64,000 nt of DNA. Origin: JBFMHP01 sp040752855 (GTDB taxonomy: Bacteria; Pseudomonadota; Gammaproteobacteria; RBG-16-57-12). How positions within the stretch are numbered: position 1 is the first letter of the stretch; every line of letters begins with the position of its first letter. Under the pieces are notes generated by a model. It did not search any database. It saw nothing but the letters and a program-made list of their open reading frames with translations, and was not told where the DNA came from. Made by a program: the position numbers and the translations under genes. This document shows, one piece after another, positions 25,361 to 34,221 of the stretch. The DNA is taken from positions 98,526 to 162,525 of the forward strand of contig JBFMHP010000042.1 of assembly GCA_040752855.1 (NCBI GenBank). Reading direction: 5' to 3'.

Positions 25361-26722
25361 TCACGATGCTTGCAGGGCTTGGGCGAGGGCGGTGACGTAT
25401 GCTTCCAGGTCGGCCTCGGTCTTGGTCTCGGTGGCGCAGACCAGCAGAGTCTCGCCCAGCTCCGGATAGTGTTTCTTCAGGTCATAGCCGCCGAGGATGC
25501 CGTGTGCGGCCATCTTTTCCAACACCGGCCCCACGGGTTGCGACAGCTTGATCGTCACCTCGTGGAAACGGCCGCCGCGGAACAGCGGGCGCAGGCCGAT
25601 GCCACTGAGCTTGTCGACCAGGATCTGGGTGTTGCGCGCGCACAGGCCGGCGGCGTGCTCCAGCCCCGCCGCGCCCATGATGCTCATATGGATCGTGGCG
25701 GCGGTGACCATCAGTCCCTGGTTGGTGCAGATGTTGGAGGTGGCCTTGGAGCGGCGGATGTGCTGCTCGCGCGCCTGGAGGGTGAGCACGAAGCCGGGCT
25801 TGCCCTCGGTGTCCACCGTGCGGCCGATGATGCGCCCCGGCATCTGGCGTACGTGTTCGATCTTGCAGCACATGAAGCCGAAATACGGGCCGCCCCAGGA
25901 CAGCGGGATGCCGAGCGGTTGGCCGTCGCCGCAGACGATATCCGCGCCCGTCTCGCCCCATTCGCCGGGCGGACTGAGCAGCGCCAGCGCGACGGGGTTG
26001 ACCAGGCCGATGACCAGCATGTTGTGCGCATGCGCCCAGTCGGTGAGCGTGTCGACCTCTTCCAGCGCGCCGAAGAAATTCGGTTGCGGGATGACCAGCG
26101 CCGTGACATCGGTGCCCTCAAAACCCTTGAGCTGCGCCTGATCGATCTGTCCGGTGGCCGGATCGTAGCCGATCTCCACCAGTTCGATGCCCTGGTTCTT
26201 GACGATGGCGTGCGCCACTTGGCGGTAGTGCGGATGCACGGACTTGGGCATGAGGATGCGCTTGGATTTCGACTTGCGGTGGGCGCGTACCGCCATCAGC
26301 ACGGCCTCGGCCAGCGCGGAGGCCCCGTCGTAGAGCGAGGCGTTGGAGGCATCCATCGCGGTCAGCGCCGTGACCATGCTCTGGTATTCATAGAGCAGTT
26401 GCAGCGTGCCCTGGCTGGCCTCGGCCTGATAAGGCGTGTAGGCCGTATAGAACTCGCCGCGCGAGACCAGCTGCCAGACCGCCGCCGGGATGTGGTGCTC
26501 GTAGGCCCCGGCGCCGGCGAAGCAGCGCAGCGGGCGGTCGAGCTCGGCGGCGTCCTGCATCAGGCGGGTGACCTCCAGTTCGCTCAAGCCGGATGGGATG
26601 TTGCCCAGGCCACGGGCGCGCAGGGCCGCGGGGATTTCGTCAAAGAGTTCGTCGATGCTGCGCGCGCCGATGGCGGCGAGCATCTGGGCGATATCGTCCT
26701 CGGTATGGGGGATAAACGGCAT
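25361..26722 (-). CDS. gcvPA: Glycine dehydrogenase (decarboxylating) subunit 1
   Basis: 453 residues, the N-terminal half of the split P-protein. It begins MPFIPHTEDDIAQMLAAIG and contains YTPYQAEASQGTLQLLYEYQ, SWGGPYFGFM and the ICTNQGL segment typical of the family. No PLP lysine is expected in this subunit. The gene sits between gcvH and gcvPB. The split-subunit form is common in many bacteria, unlike the single-chain P-protein of E. coli. Confidence 0.97.
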   Translation of the reverse strand: MPFIPHTEDDIAQMLAAIGARSIDELFDEIPAALRARGLGNIPSGLSELEVTRLMQDAAELDRPLRCFAGAGAYEHHIPAAVWQLVSRGEFYTAYTPYQAEASQGTLQLLYEYQSMVTALTAMDASNASLYDGASALAEAVLMAVRAHRKSKSKRILMPKSVHPHYRQVAHAIVKNQGIELVEIGYDPATGQIDQAQLKGFEGTDVTALVIPQPNFFGALEEVDTLTDWAHAHNMLVIGLVNPVALALLSPPGEWGETGADIVCGDGQPLGIPLSWGGPYFGFMCCKIEHVRQMPGRIIGRTVDTEGKPGFVLTLQAREQHIRRSKATSNICTNQGLMVTAATIHMSIMGAAGLEHAAGLCARNTQILVDKLSGIGLRPLFRGGRFHEVTIKLSQPVGPVLEKMAAHGILGGYDLKKHYPELGETLLVCATETKTEADLEAYVTALAQALQAS

Positions 26723-26749
26723 AGGTGTCTGCGTGTTAGGTTGTCGGAA

Positions 26750-27142
26750 TCAGTCTTCAGCGGCGATCAGCGCCGCGTAATCGGCCGCGCTCAGCAGGGC
26801 GGCGAGCTCGCCTGGATTCGAAGGTTGCAGCTTGAAGATCCAGCCCGCACCGTAGGCATCCTGATTGACCTGCTCCGGGCTGTCGGAGAGCGACTCGTTC
26901 ACCGTAGTGATCTTGCCGGAGATGGGGCTGTAGATGTCGGAGGCGGCCTTGACCGATTCGACCACCGCGCAGTCCTGGTTGGCACTATATTCGGCGCCGG
27001 TTTCCGGCAGCTCGATGAAGACGATGTCGCCCAAGAGTTCCTGGGCATGGTCGGTGATCCCGACGGTCACGGTGCCATCGGCGTTGCTCTGCACCCATTC
27101 GTGACTCTTGGTGTATTTCAGATTGTTCGGTGTTGCGCTCAT
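26750..27142 (-). CDS. gcvH: Glycine cleavage system H protein
   Basis: 130 residues, normal length. The lipoylated lysine is Lys65 in VESVKAASDIYSP, and the start LKYTKSHEWV is characteristic. It carries the aminomethyl intermediate between P and T proteins and needs lipoate made through LipA, whose gene lies upstream in the same run. Confidence 0.97.
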   Translation of the reverse strand: MSATPNNLKYTKSHEWVQSNADGTVTVGITDHAQELLGDIVFIELPETGAEYSANQDCAVVESVKAASDIYSPISGKITTVNESLSDSPEQVNQDAYGAGWIFKLQPSNPGELAALLSAADYAALIAAED

Positions 27143-27187
27143 TGGGCGTTCCTTGTTGCTTGCTTGACGTTAATTAATTTAACAACC

Positions 27188-27244
27188 GTAGGAGCGAGCC
27201 CTGCTCGCGAATGAACCATTATCGCCTGCAGGGCAGGCTCCTAC
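27188..27244. repeat. Inverted GTAGGAGC-type intergenic repeat
   Basis: GTAGGAGCGAGCCCTG at the left end is matched by the inverted CAGGGCAGGCTCCTAC at the right, 14 of 16 positions, with about 25 bases between. It lies in the 126-base gap between gcvT and gcvH. Similar short palindromes occur in many proteobacterial genomes. A fragment with GTAGGAGCCC is also seen near 12845. Confidence 0.7.
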
Positions 27245-27268
27245 ATGACAAATTCTTTTCAGCCCACG

Positions 27269-28378
27269 CTAGGCGTGGTCCACGGACGGGGTGGTGTAAC
27301 ACACCTTGCCATGGCGGACGAACGGCGGGTTGACCACGCTGGCATTATACAACTTGCCGCGGATCTCTACCTTGCAGTTCAGGCCGATATCGCTCGGCAC
27401 CCGCGCCAGGGCGATGGCCTGGCCCAGGGTGGGCGAGAAGGTGCCGCTGGTGATCTCACCCTCGGCGCCGCTGTCGGTGATCACCTTCTGATGGGCGCGC
27501 AGCACCCCTTTGTCTTCCAGCAGCAGGCCGACGAGCTTGGTCTTCACGCCCGCTTGGCGCTGAGCTTCCAGGGCGGCGCGGCCAATGAAGGCGCGGTCGA
27601 AGGGTTCCCAGGCGACGGTCCACTCCAGGCCGGCCACCAGCGGCGTGGTGGATTCGTCCATGTCGGCGCCATACAGATTCATCCCGGCCTCCAGGCGCAG
27701 CGTGTCGCGCGCGCCCAGGCCGATCGGCGCGACACCGTGGCGGTGCAGATTGACCCACAGCGCCGGGGCGTGCAGGGAGGGCAGGATGATCTCGTAGCCG
27801 TCCTCGCCGGTGTAGCCGGTGCGGGCGATGAACATATCGCCGACGAAGGTGGAATTAAACGGCGTGAGCTGTTCGATGTGCTGGGCGACCTCGGTGCCGA
27901 GGCTCGCGTGCACGCGTTCGCGGGCCTTCGGGCCCTGCACCGCGATCATCGCCAAGTCCTGGCGCGGGGTGATGATGAGCGCGTAGCCTTGCGCTTGCCG
28001 TTCGATCCAGGTCAGGCATTTTTCGCGTGTGGCGGCGTTCAACACGATGCGATAGCGGCCCTCGCCGACGAAGTAGACGATCAGATCATCGAGCACCCCG
28101 CCGTGTTCGTTGAGCATGCAGGTATAGATGGCCTTGCCGGGGTTTTTCAGGCGCCCGACGTTATTGGCCAGCAGGCGGCGCAGGAACTCCTGGGAGCGCG
28201 CGCCGTGCATGTCCACCACGGTCATGTGCGAGACATCGAACATCCCGGCGTCGCGACGCACCAGATGGTGCTCGTCGAGCTGCGAGCCGTAGTGGATCGG
28301 CATCTCCCAGCCGAAAAAATCCACCATCTTGGCGTGCATGGCGAGGTGTTCTTTGTGTAGCGGTGTTTTCTTGCCCAT
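27269..28378 (-). CDS. gcvT: Aminomethyltransferase (glycine cleavage T protein)
   Basis: 369 residues. It transfers the methylene group from aminomethyl-GcvH to tetrahydrofolate and releases ammonia. Visible landmarks are PIHYGSQLDEHHLVRRDAGM, the folate-site segment DVSHMTVVDMHG, and GYTGEDGYEI. It lies 13 bases after lipA. A C-terminal YNASVVNPPFVR segment is family-typical. Confidence 0.97.
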   Translation of the reverse strand: MGKKTPLHKEHLAMHAKMVDFFGWEMPIHYGSQLDEHHLVRRDAGMFDVSHMTVVDMHGARSQEFLRRLLANNVGRLKNPGKAIYTCMLNEHGGVLDDLIVYFVGEGRYRIVLNAATREKCLTWIERQAQGYALIITPRQDLAMIAVQGPKARERVHASLGTEVAQHIEQLTPFNSTFVGDMFIARTGYTGEDGYEIILPSLHAPALWVNLHRHGVAPIGLGARDTLRLEAGMNLYGADMDESTTPLVAGLEWTVAWEPFDRAFIGRAALEAQRQAGVKTKLVGLLLEDKGVLRAHQKVITDSGAEGEITSGTFSPTLGQAIALARVPSDIGLNCKVEIRGKLYNASVVNPPFVRHGKVCYTTPSVDHA

Positions 28379-28391
28379 TGCGGCTCCGTTC

Positions 28392-29297
28392 TTATTCTTC
28401 TGCGTGATATGAGGATCGAACCAGCGGGCCGGACTTCACCCAGCTGAATCCAAGCTTGTACGCCTCCTGCGCATAGAAATCAAATGTCTCGGGGTGGAGG
28501 TAGGCGACCACCGGCAGGTGTTGCCGGCTGGGGCGCAGATACTGGCCGATGGCGATGCGCGCCACCCCGTTGCTGCGCAGATCGCGCAGCGTTTCCAGCA
28601 CCTCGTCTTGTGTCTCGCCCAGGCCCAGCATGATGGCGGATTTCGCCTCGACACCGGGCAGTTGCGCCGCCTGCTCCAGCAAGGCGAGCGAACGCGCGTA
28701 CTTCGAGCCGCGCCGTGCCGTGGCGTAGAGTCGCGGCACGGTTTCAATGTTGTGACCCCATACCAGCCAAGGGCGGCGCGCGTCAGTCGTCTGCGCGCCC
28801 ACGGCCGCGATCGTGGCGAGCGCCTCGGCCTGGCATTGCCGAAAATCGGGGGTGAGGATCTCCAGGCCGATCGCGGGATGCTGCGCACGCAGCAGGCGCA
28901 GGGTTTCGGCGAAGATGCCGGCGCCGCCGTCGGGCAGTTCATCGCGGTTGACCGAGGTGAGCACGACATAGTCGAGCCCCATCTGCGCCACGGCCTCGGC
29001 GACCCGCCGCGGTTCCTCGGTATCGAGCGTGCCGGGGCGGCCGGTCTTCACGGCGCAAAAGCCGCAGGCGCGGGTGCAGGTGTCGCCCAGCAGCATGAAG
29101 GTGGCGGTGCCGCGCCCCCAGCACTCCGCCCGGTTCGGGCAGCGCGCCTCCTCGCACACGGTGTGCAGGCGCTGATCCGCGACGGTCCGCGCGGTGTGCG
29201 CATACGGGGCCTGGGCTTGCAGCGATTGGCGTATCCACGCCGGCATGCGTTCGCGGTTGGCGGGGGGGTGAAATTGAAGGGGCGTCTCTGTGGTCAT
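28392..29297 (-). CDS. lipA: Lipoyl synthase
   Basis: 301 residues of a radical-SAM enzyme that inserts two sulfurs into protein-bound octanoyl groups. Both iron-sulfur clusters are visible: CEEARCPNRAEC for the auxiliary cluster and CTRACGFC for the radical-SAM cluster. The C-terminal RSSYHAEE serine motif is also present. Heading the glycine cleavage genes makes sense because GcvH needs lipoate. Confidence 0.96.
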   Translation of the reverse strand: MTTETPLQFHPPANRERMPAWIRQSLQAQAPYAHTARTVADQRLHTVCEEARCPNRAECWGRGTATFMLLGDTCTRACGFCAVKTGRPGTLDTEEPRRVAEAVAQMGLDYVVLTSVNRDELPDGGAGIFAETLRLLRAQHPAIGLEILTPDFRQCQAEALATIAAVGAQTTDARRPWLVWGHNIETVPRLYATARRGSKYARSLALLEQAAQLPGVEAKSAIMLGLGETQDEVLETLRDLRSNGVARIAIGQYLRPSRQHLPVVAYLHPETFDFYAQEAYKLGFSWVKSGPLVRSSYHAEE

Positions 29298-29337
29298 GAG
29301 GCTCGGGAGGTTTCCACCATGCGTTATTGGAAGCGTG

Positions 29338-29431
29338 CCTTCTCCCAGAGGGAGAAGGACAGGATGAGGGGACTAAAACACCGTGAATTTAGATTCCCTC
29401 ACCCTGACCCTCTCCCTGAGAGAGAGGGAAC
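29338..29431. repeat. CCCTCTCCC-type interspersed repeat
   Basis: Two inverted arms, CTTCTCCCAGAGGGAGAAGG and CCCTCTCCCTGAGAGAGAGG, each a small hairpin, are separated by an A/T-rich middle. The same layout recurs near 36641-36809, 36841-36927, 43535-43625 and 59057-59180. It sits between lipA and the iron permease gene. Confidence 0.85.
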
Positions 29432-29524
29432 TCACACCCAAAATTACGTAAATGACTGGTTGATATAGGGTGATCATCAAAGCGCAAAATATACCGCGTC
29501 GACACCTCTCAGGCCAAGCGCCAA

Positions 29525-31105
29525 TCAGCCAGCCTGCTCGGCGCGTTTTTCCCCGCGCATCATGATCCACAGCGCCGGCAGCGTGGCCAGCACCAGCATC
29601 AGCGCGGCAGGGGCGGCCAGCTCCAGCATCTCTTCGCTGGATTCGAGCCAGATGCGCACGGGCAGGGTGTCGAAGCCGGTCGGGCGCAGGATCAGGGTGG
29701 CGGGCAGCTCTTTCAGAATATCGATGAAGACCAGCACCCAGGCGCTGGCGAGCCCCCCACGGATCATCGGCAGGGTCACGCGCCAGAGGTTCTCCAAGGG
29801 CCCCGCCCCGAGCACGCGCCCGGCCTGTTCGATCGAGGGGGTGAGCTGCTGCAGCGCCGCGTCCTGCGATTGGATCGCCAGCGGCAGGAAGCAGATCACC
29901 AGCGCGAGCACCAGCGCGGCCAGGCCGCCGTAGAGCGGCTCGACCACCGCCAGCATGAAGGTGATGATCCCCAGTGCGATCACCGGCCCGGGCAGTACGA
30001 AGCCAACGCTTGAGAGTTGCACCATCCCCGCGCTCATCAGTGATTGGCGGCGCTTGTGATACAGGGCGACCGGCAGGGCGGCGACGACCGCAAGGCAGGC
30101 CCCAAGGAAGGCGAGTTGCAGCGAATTGCCGACGTAGCCCCAGAAGACGCGATCCAGGTGGTCGTCCTTCCAGGATTCCCAACTCCAGCCCAGCATCCAG
30201 GCCGCCGGCAGGATGAAGGCAAACAGGGCGATCAGTCCCAGCCAGCCCCAGATCAGGAGGGTCTCCCCACGGGTGGCCCGTTTTGGCACGACGATGCGCG
30301 TCTGGCTGCTGGCGTAGAAGCGCTGGCGCTGGCGGAAGAAGCGCTCCAGCACCAGGAATCCCAGACTGAGCAGCACCAGCACCAGGGCCAGCGCGGCGGC
30401 GGCCTGATAATCGAAGCGGCCGGTCATCTGCAGATAGATGCTCAGCGTGAAGGTTTGGTAGCGCAGCATGCTCACCGCGCCGAAATCGGCCAGGGTGTGC
30501 AGTACCACCACGGCGAGCGCGGCGGCGATGGCCGGGCGCAGCAGCGGCAGGTTGATCGACCAGAAGGTCCGCCACGGGCCGATGCCCTGGATGCGCGCGG
30601 CCTCCTCCAAGCTGCGGCTGGTGCGCGAGAGCGCGGCGCGGGTCAGCAGAAACACATACGAGTAGCCGGCCAGTCCCAGCACCGCGCCCGCGCCCCAGAG
30701 GTTGTAGGGGTCCGGCGGCAGGCTCTCCTGGCCGAAGATCGACTGCCACAGCCCCCCGAGCCAGCCATCGTCGTCGAGCAGTGCGGTGTAGATGTAGGCG
30801 AAGACATAGGACGGAATGGCCAGCGGCAGGATCATCAGCCAGGTGGCAAGCGTGCGGCCGGGAAACGCGCGGCGCGCGATCAGCCAGGCGCTGGACACCC
30901 CCAGGACCAGGCTCAGCAGCGCGACCAGCACGGCGAGGCTCAAGGTATTCCAGAGCAACCCGGGCAGCCGGGTGCTCCACAGGCTCGCCCAGCGTTCCAG
31001 CGGCAGGGTGAGGCTGCTGTAGATCACGAAGAAAACCGGGATAGCGGCGATCAGCACCACTATCCCGGCCATGAGGAACAAGGTGGACGGGCGTTTGAAC
31101 GGCAT
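29525..31105 (-). CDS. fbpB: Fe(III) ABC transporter permease (FbpB/AfuB type)
   Basis: 526 residues with about twelve transmembrane helices in two repeated permease halves. Each half carries an EAA-type loop: EEAARIQGIGPWRTFWSINLP in the first and EQAGRVLGAGPLENLWRV in the second. This double-length permease is characteristic of ferric iron importers of the Fbp/Afu/Sfu group. The binding-protein gene is 75 bases upstream. The ATPase subunit is not in this window between or after these genes, so it must be encoded elsewhere. Confidence 0.9.
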   Translation of the reverse strand: MPFKRPSTLFLMAGIVVLIAAIPVFFVIYSSLTLPLERWASLWSTRLPGLLWNTLSLAVLVALLSLVLGVSSAWLIARRAFPGRTLATWLMILPLAIPSYVFAYIYTALLDDDGWLGGLWQSIFGQESLPPDPYNLWGAGAVLGLAGYSYVFLLTRAALSRTSRSLEEAARIQGIGPWRTFWSINLPLLRPAIAAALAVVVLHTLADFGAVSMLRYQTFTLSIYLQMTGRFDYQAAAALALVLVLLSLGFLVLERFFRQRQRFYASSQTRIVVPKRATRGETLLIWGWLGLIALFAFILPAAWMLGWSWESWKDDHLDRVFWGYVGNSLQLAFLGACLAVVAALPVALYHKRRQSLMSAGMVQLSSVGFVLPGPVIALGIITFMLAVVEPLYGGLAALVLALVICFLPLAIQSQDAALQQLTPSIEQAGRVLGAGPLENLWRVTLPMIRGGLASAWVLVFIDILKELPATLILRPTGFDTLPVRIWLESSEEMLELAAPAALMLVLATLPALWIMMRGEKRAEQAG

Positions 31106-31180
31106 TGCGAATGACGGCTTGTAGTTATGTGCTCAAACTATACCCGCATTCACACCGCCAAGGCCACGATTGCGCGGAGA

Positions 31181-32182
31181 TCAGGGCATCCCGACGGACT
31201 CGATCAGATCCAGCGTCGCCGCGCGCTTGTTGCCCAGCACCGACAGCGGAACCTTGGAGGTCTTGAAGGAACCGTGCGCCGGCACCGTGGGCGCGGCCGG
31301 GATATTTGCCCGCGTCGGGTATTCGGAGTTGACGATCGAATAGGCCTTCTGACCCTCTTCGGAGACGAGATAGGCGACGAGCTTAAGCGCTGCTTCCTTA
31401 TGCTTACTGGCCTTGACCACCGCTGCGCCGGTCACGTTCCAGGCGATGCCCATGTCCTTGTCGCCCTGATCGGGCAGCAGGATGCGGATCGGCGCATCGG
31501 GGTGTTCGGCCAGGTGGCGGTAGATGTAGTAGTGATTGACCAGACCGACCGCCAGCTTGCCGCTCGCCACATCCTCGACGATCGGCGCATGCTTGCTGTA
31601 GACGTTCTTGCCGGTGTTCTTCTTCAAGCCCTTGAGCCAGTTCTTGGTCGCCTCGGCGCCCTTTTCCTCCACGTAGACCGACACGCCGCCGATGAAGCTT
31701 TCATTAGCGCTGTTGATCACGCCGACCTTGCCCTCCAGGCGCGGATCGGCCAGGTCGAACACCGATTTCACGAAATCGATGTCCTTGGCCTGGGTGTTGA
31801 CCACGAGCACCCGCAGCCGGCCCGAAAGCCCGATCCAGCTGTTGTTGGTCGCGTGATACTGCGCCGGGATCTGCTCGGTGATCTTGGCCGGGAGCGGCTC
31901 GAACAGCCCCCAGGAGTTGCCGATGTCCAGGTTGCCGGAGTCGTTGCTGATATAGACGTCGGCCTCGCTGCGGGCCCCTTCCAAGCGCAGTTTGTTCAGC
32001 AGGGCGGTGGATTCGCCGGCATGGACCACGACCTCGATGCCGGTCTTTTTGGTGAATTCCTCGAACACCGGTTTGACGAAGGTGTCCTTGCGGCCGGAAT
32101 AAACCACCAGACTGTCGGCGGCGTGGATCATGGGGGCGGCCAGGCTCAGGGCCAGGGTGGTCAGTAGCAGTTTCATTTTCAT
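31181..32182 (-). CDS. fbpA: Fe(III) ABC transporter periplasmic binding protein
   Basis: 333 residues with a signal peptide ending IHAADSL. It is an extracellular solute-binding protein of the FbpA/FutA class. SLVVYSGRKDTFVKP opens the mature protein, and tyrosines in the NHYYIYRHL stretch are in the usual place for iron ligands. A Fur-box match lies 38 bases upstream of the start, so iron repression is expected. Delivers ferric iron to the FbpB permease. Confidence 0.93.
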   Translation of the reverse strand: MKMKLLLTTLALSLAAPMIHAADSLVVYSGRKDTFVKPVFEEFTKKTGIEVVVHAGESTALLNKLRLEGARSEADVYISNDSGNLDIGNSWGLFEPLPAKITEQIPAQYHATNNSWIGLSGRLRVLVVNTQAKDIDFVKSVFDLADPRLEGKVGVINSANESFIGGVSVYVEEKGAEATKNWLKGLKKNTGKNVYSKHAPIVEDVASGKLAVGLVNHYYIYRHLAEHPDAPIRILLPDQGDKDMGIAWNVTGAAVVKASKHKEAALKLVAYLVSEEGQKAYSIVNSEYPTRANIPAAPTVPAHGSFKTSKVPLSVLGNKRAATLDLIESVGMP

Positions 32183-32219
32183 GGGCGTGGGTTCCTTCGC
32201 GGATTAAACTTAATCTTAA

Positions 32220-32234
32220 TGATAATGATTATTA
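32220..32234. promoter_or_regulatory. Fur box upstream of fbpA
   Basis: TGATAATGATTATTA matches the 7-1-7 Fur core TGATAATnATTATCA with a single mismatch and sits in an A/T-rich promoter region, unlike the GC-rich surroundings. Confidence 0.85.
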
Positions 32235-32295
32235 TTTGAAAAGCAAGAGGGGCGCTGCAATTCAGTGAGGCGGTACCTGGGAAATGCCTGGGGGC

Positions 32296-32919
32296 TTATG
32301 GCAGCTTGCGCGGGAGGGTCGCGTTTTTCATGTAGCGGTAATGTCCGGTGATCTCGAAATCAAACAGCATGTCGTCGATCTTGGGGCCGCTGCCGATGTT
32401 GTGGACGATCAACGGGCGTGCGCCATCATGGGATCGCTCATCAACGACGATGCCGATGTGCGGAAGGTTGCGGGGAAGATTCCAGGTCACAAGATCTCCA
32501 GGCCGGAAGTTGCGTGCCTCGGATGTCAGCGCCAGCGACTCGCCGAAGCGCTCGAAGAATCGTTGCAAGTTGGGGACGCGTCGATGGTCGATGTTCCGGT
32601 CGGGGCGCGCGAGCCCCCAGATTTTTTTGGAAGGATAGCTGGCGAAATTGGCCGCGATATCTTCATGCACTTCCTTTTGCAGATCGACGCCGATTTTGCG
32701 GTAGGCCCGGATCACTACATCGGTGCAGACGCCAACGTTGGCGGGGACGTCGCCGTTTGGATAGGGGATCACGAAATACGAGCCGTCGTAACGCACGGTG
32801 TGCCGGGTTTGCTCCTTGGCGGCCTGCACCAACGCCGCGGTAAATGCCCCGGCCGTCGTGTCGGCCGCTGCTGCCGCGCTTAAACTCATCAAGAATGAGA
32901 CCCATACATATCTCATCAT
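32296..32919 (-). CDS. Secreted DUF1287 protein
   Basis: 207 residues with a signal peptide (cleavage near AAAADTT). RYDGSYFVIPYPNGDVPANV, GVCTDVVIRAYRKIGVDLQ and PRNLPHIGIVVDE are hallmarks of DUF1287, a family with an NlpC/P60-like Cys-His arrangement: Cys in GVCTD and His in LPHIG. A cell-wall amidase or peptidase role is suspected, not shown. It is 27 bases from the alpha/beta hydrolase gene upstream on the same strand. Confidence 0.9.
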   Translation of the reverse strand: MMRYVWVSFLMSLSAAAAADTTAGAFTAALVQAAKEQTRHTVRYDGSYFVIPYPNGDVPANVGVCTDVVIRAYRKIGVDLQKEVHEDIAANFASYPSKKIWGLARPDRNIDHRRVPNLQRFFERFGESLALTSEARNFRPGDLVTWNLPRNLPHIGIVVDERSHDGARPLIVHNIGSGPKIDDMLFDFEITGHYRYMKNATLPRKLP

Positions 32920-32946
32920 GCGACCTCCTGGTTCATGGGTTGTCTG

Positions 32947-34083
32947 TTATCGTCCCGGCGCGTTTTCCAGCTCATCGAGAATCCGGCGCATGGCCGTGGT
33001 GGATAGCAAATGTTTCCTGTGGCTTTGGTCCAAAAACACGTCAAATTCGCCGTCCCCGACTTGGCGCACGCGCGAGCGCACGGTGTCTTTGTATGTGTCC
33101 CATTTGGTGCCGGCAAAACAGCATGAATCATATTTGTTGATGATCTGCAGTTGTTTTCGATTTTGTCCGTTCGCCCCCAGCAGGTAGAGCTCAAGATAAT
33201 TGACCGTATTGTAGAGCCCAGGCTCGGTTTGCTCATAGTCACCCCAGTCCCGGGGCGAGTTCGAGCGCAGGTAGACGGGGTAAGAGTCGGCCACCGGATA
33301 GCTTTGCGTGATTCTCGTGTCTGCCGCCGCCGCGAGGGTGGTCGTCCAGCCGCCGCCCGAGATCCCAACCATGGCCACCAAGGCGTAGTCAAACGTGGCG
33401 GCGAGATAGTTCAAGCCGATCACCACGGGCTCGATGAAGTATTTGATGGGATGGCCATGTTCGGGGGTCAAGAACTTCATTTGATCGTGCAAGGTCAATT
33501 TCAGCCAGCCGATGCGAGGCAGGTGGATGGTCGGCTGATTGTTGAGTCCCAACAAAGGCATGGAGAAGGCCAGCACGGCATAGCCATTTTCGATGAATTG
33601 GCGGATTTGCCTTTTGCTGCGGTGAAAATCCCCGCGATGCCCTTCGTGATAGAGCACGACTTTGTTGTTCGGCTGTTGCGGAATGAAATGATAGGCGTGG
33701 GATTCAAGCCCGAAGTCCATCTTGATGACAAGCTTGTCGATCCGCCGCAGCGCGCGCAGATCGGCATAACGCTTATCTTCATAATTGGTGATGACCTCGG
33801 AAGGCAATGCCGCCGGAAGCCCGGGGGCGCCCCACAGGTACCGGATAAGTTGATCTCTGCGCTCCAAGACATCGGCCAGATGTCTGATCGATAGAACGGC
33901 GGCGACATCGGTTGCGCCGTAATCGACGGGTTCGCCGGCGTGGCCCTGCTTCAGCGGCAACGAAGCGGGGAACAGGTCCTTACCGCTCAGCACGGCATAC
34001 AGCAGTATCAGTAATACCAGCAGGCCGAGCAGAACGGCGGCGGCAAATGCGCGCAGCGATTTGATGCGACCCGCGAAGATCAT
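32947..34083 (-). CDS. Membrane-anchored alpha/beta hydrolase, unassigned
   Basis: 378 residues from the ATG at 34081-34083, preceded by AAGGTGAG; a GTG 12 bases earlier is possible. One N-terminal helix (about residues 8-30) anchors it. The nucleophile elbow is GISGGG in VGISGGGWTTTLA. A histidine in DQSHRKHLL near the C-terminus could complete the triad. VVLYHEGHRGDFHRSK is likely near the oxyanion site. Substrate unknown; the fold call is good, the function is open. Confidence 0.75.
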   Translation of the reverse strand: MIFAGRIKSLRAFAAAVLLGLLVLLILLYAVLSGKDLFPASLPLKQGHAGEPVDYGATDVAAVLSIRHLADVLERRDQLIRYLWGAPGLPAALPSEVITNYEDKRYADLRALRRIDKLVIKMDFGLESHAYHFIPQQPNNKVVLYHEGHRGDFHRSKRQIRQFIENGYAVLAFSMPLLGLNNQPTIHLPRIGWLKLTLHDQMKFLTPEHGHPIKYFIEPVVIGLNYLAATFDYALVAMVGISGGGWTTTLAAAADTRITQSYPVADSYPVYLRSNSPRDWGDYEQTEPGLYNTVNYLELYLLGANGQNRKQLQIINKYDSCCFAGTKWDTYKDTVRSRVRQVGDGEFDVFLDQSHRKHLLSTTAMRRILDELENAPGR

Positions 34084-34221
34084 GCTTTGTCTCACCTTGG
34101 GAGTTTTCGGGCGTGGAACCGGCCGGGATGCTGTGCCACTGCTGGCCTGCCATACACAGCCTGCTACCGGTCATTTTAGTAACTATAGACCAGGCGGATA
34201 ATCCTGGAAGTGAAGCGCCGG

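Noticed and set aside
25349..27214. 621-codon open frame antisense to gcvPA and gcvH
   Set aside because: Both sense genes are unambiguous; the antisense product is low-complexity in Gly, Arg and His with no family features.
27143..27268. Possible glycine riboswitch by the gcv genes
   Set aside because: The gap is taken up by an inverted GTAGGAGC-type repeat, and I see no tandem glycine-aptamer features here or upstream of lipA.
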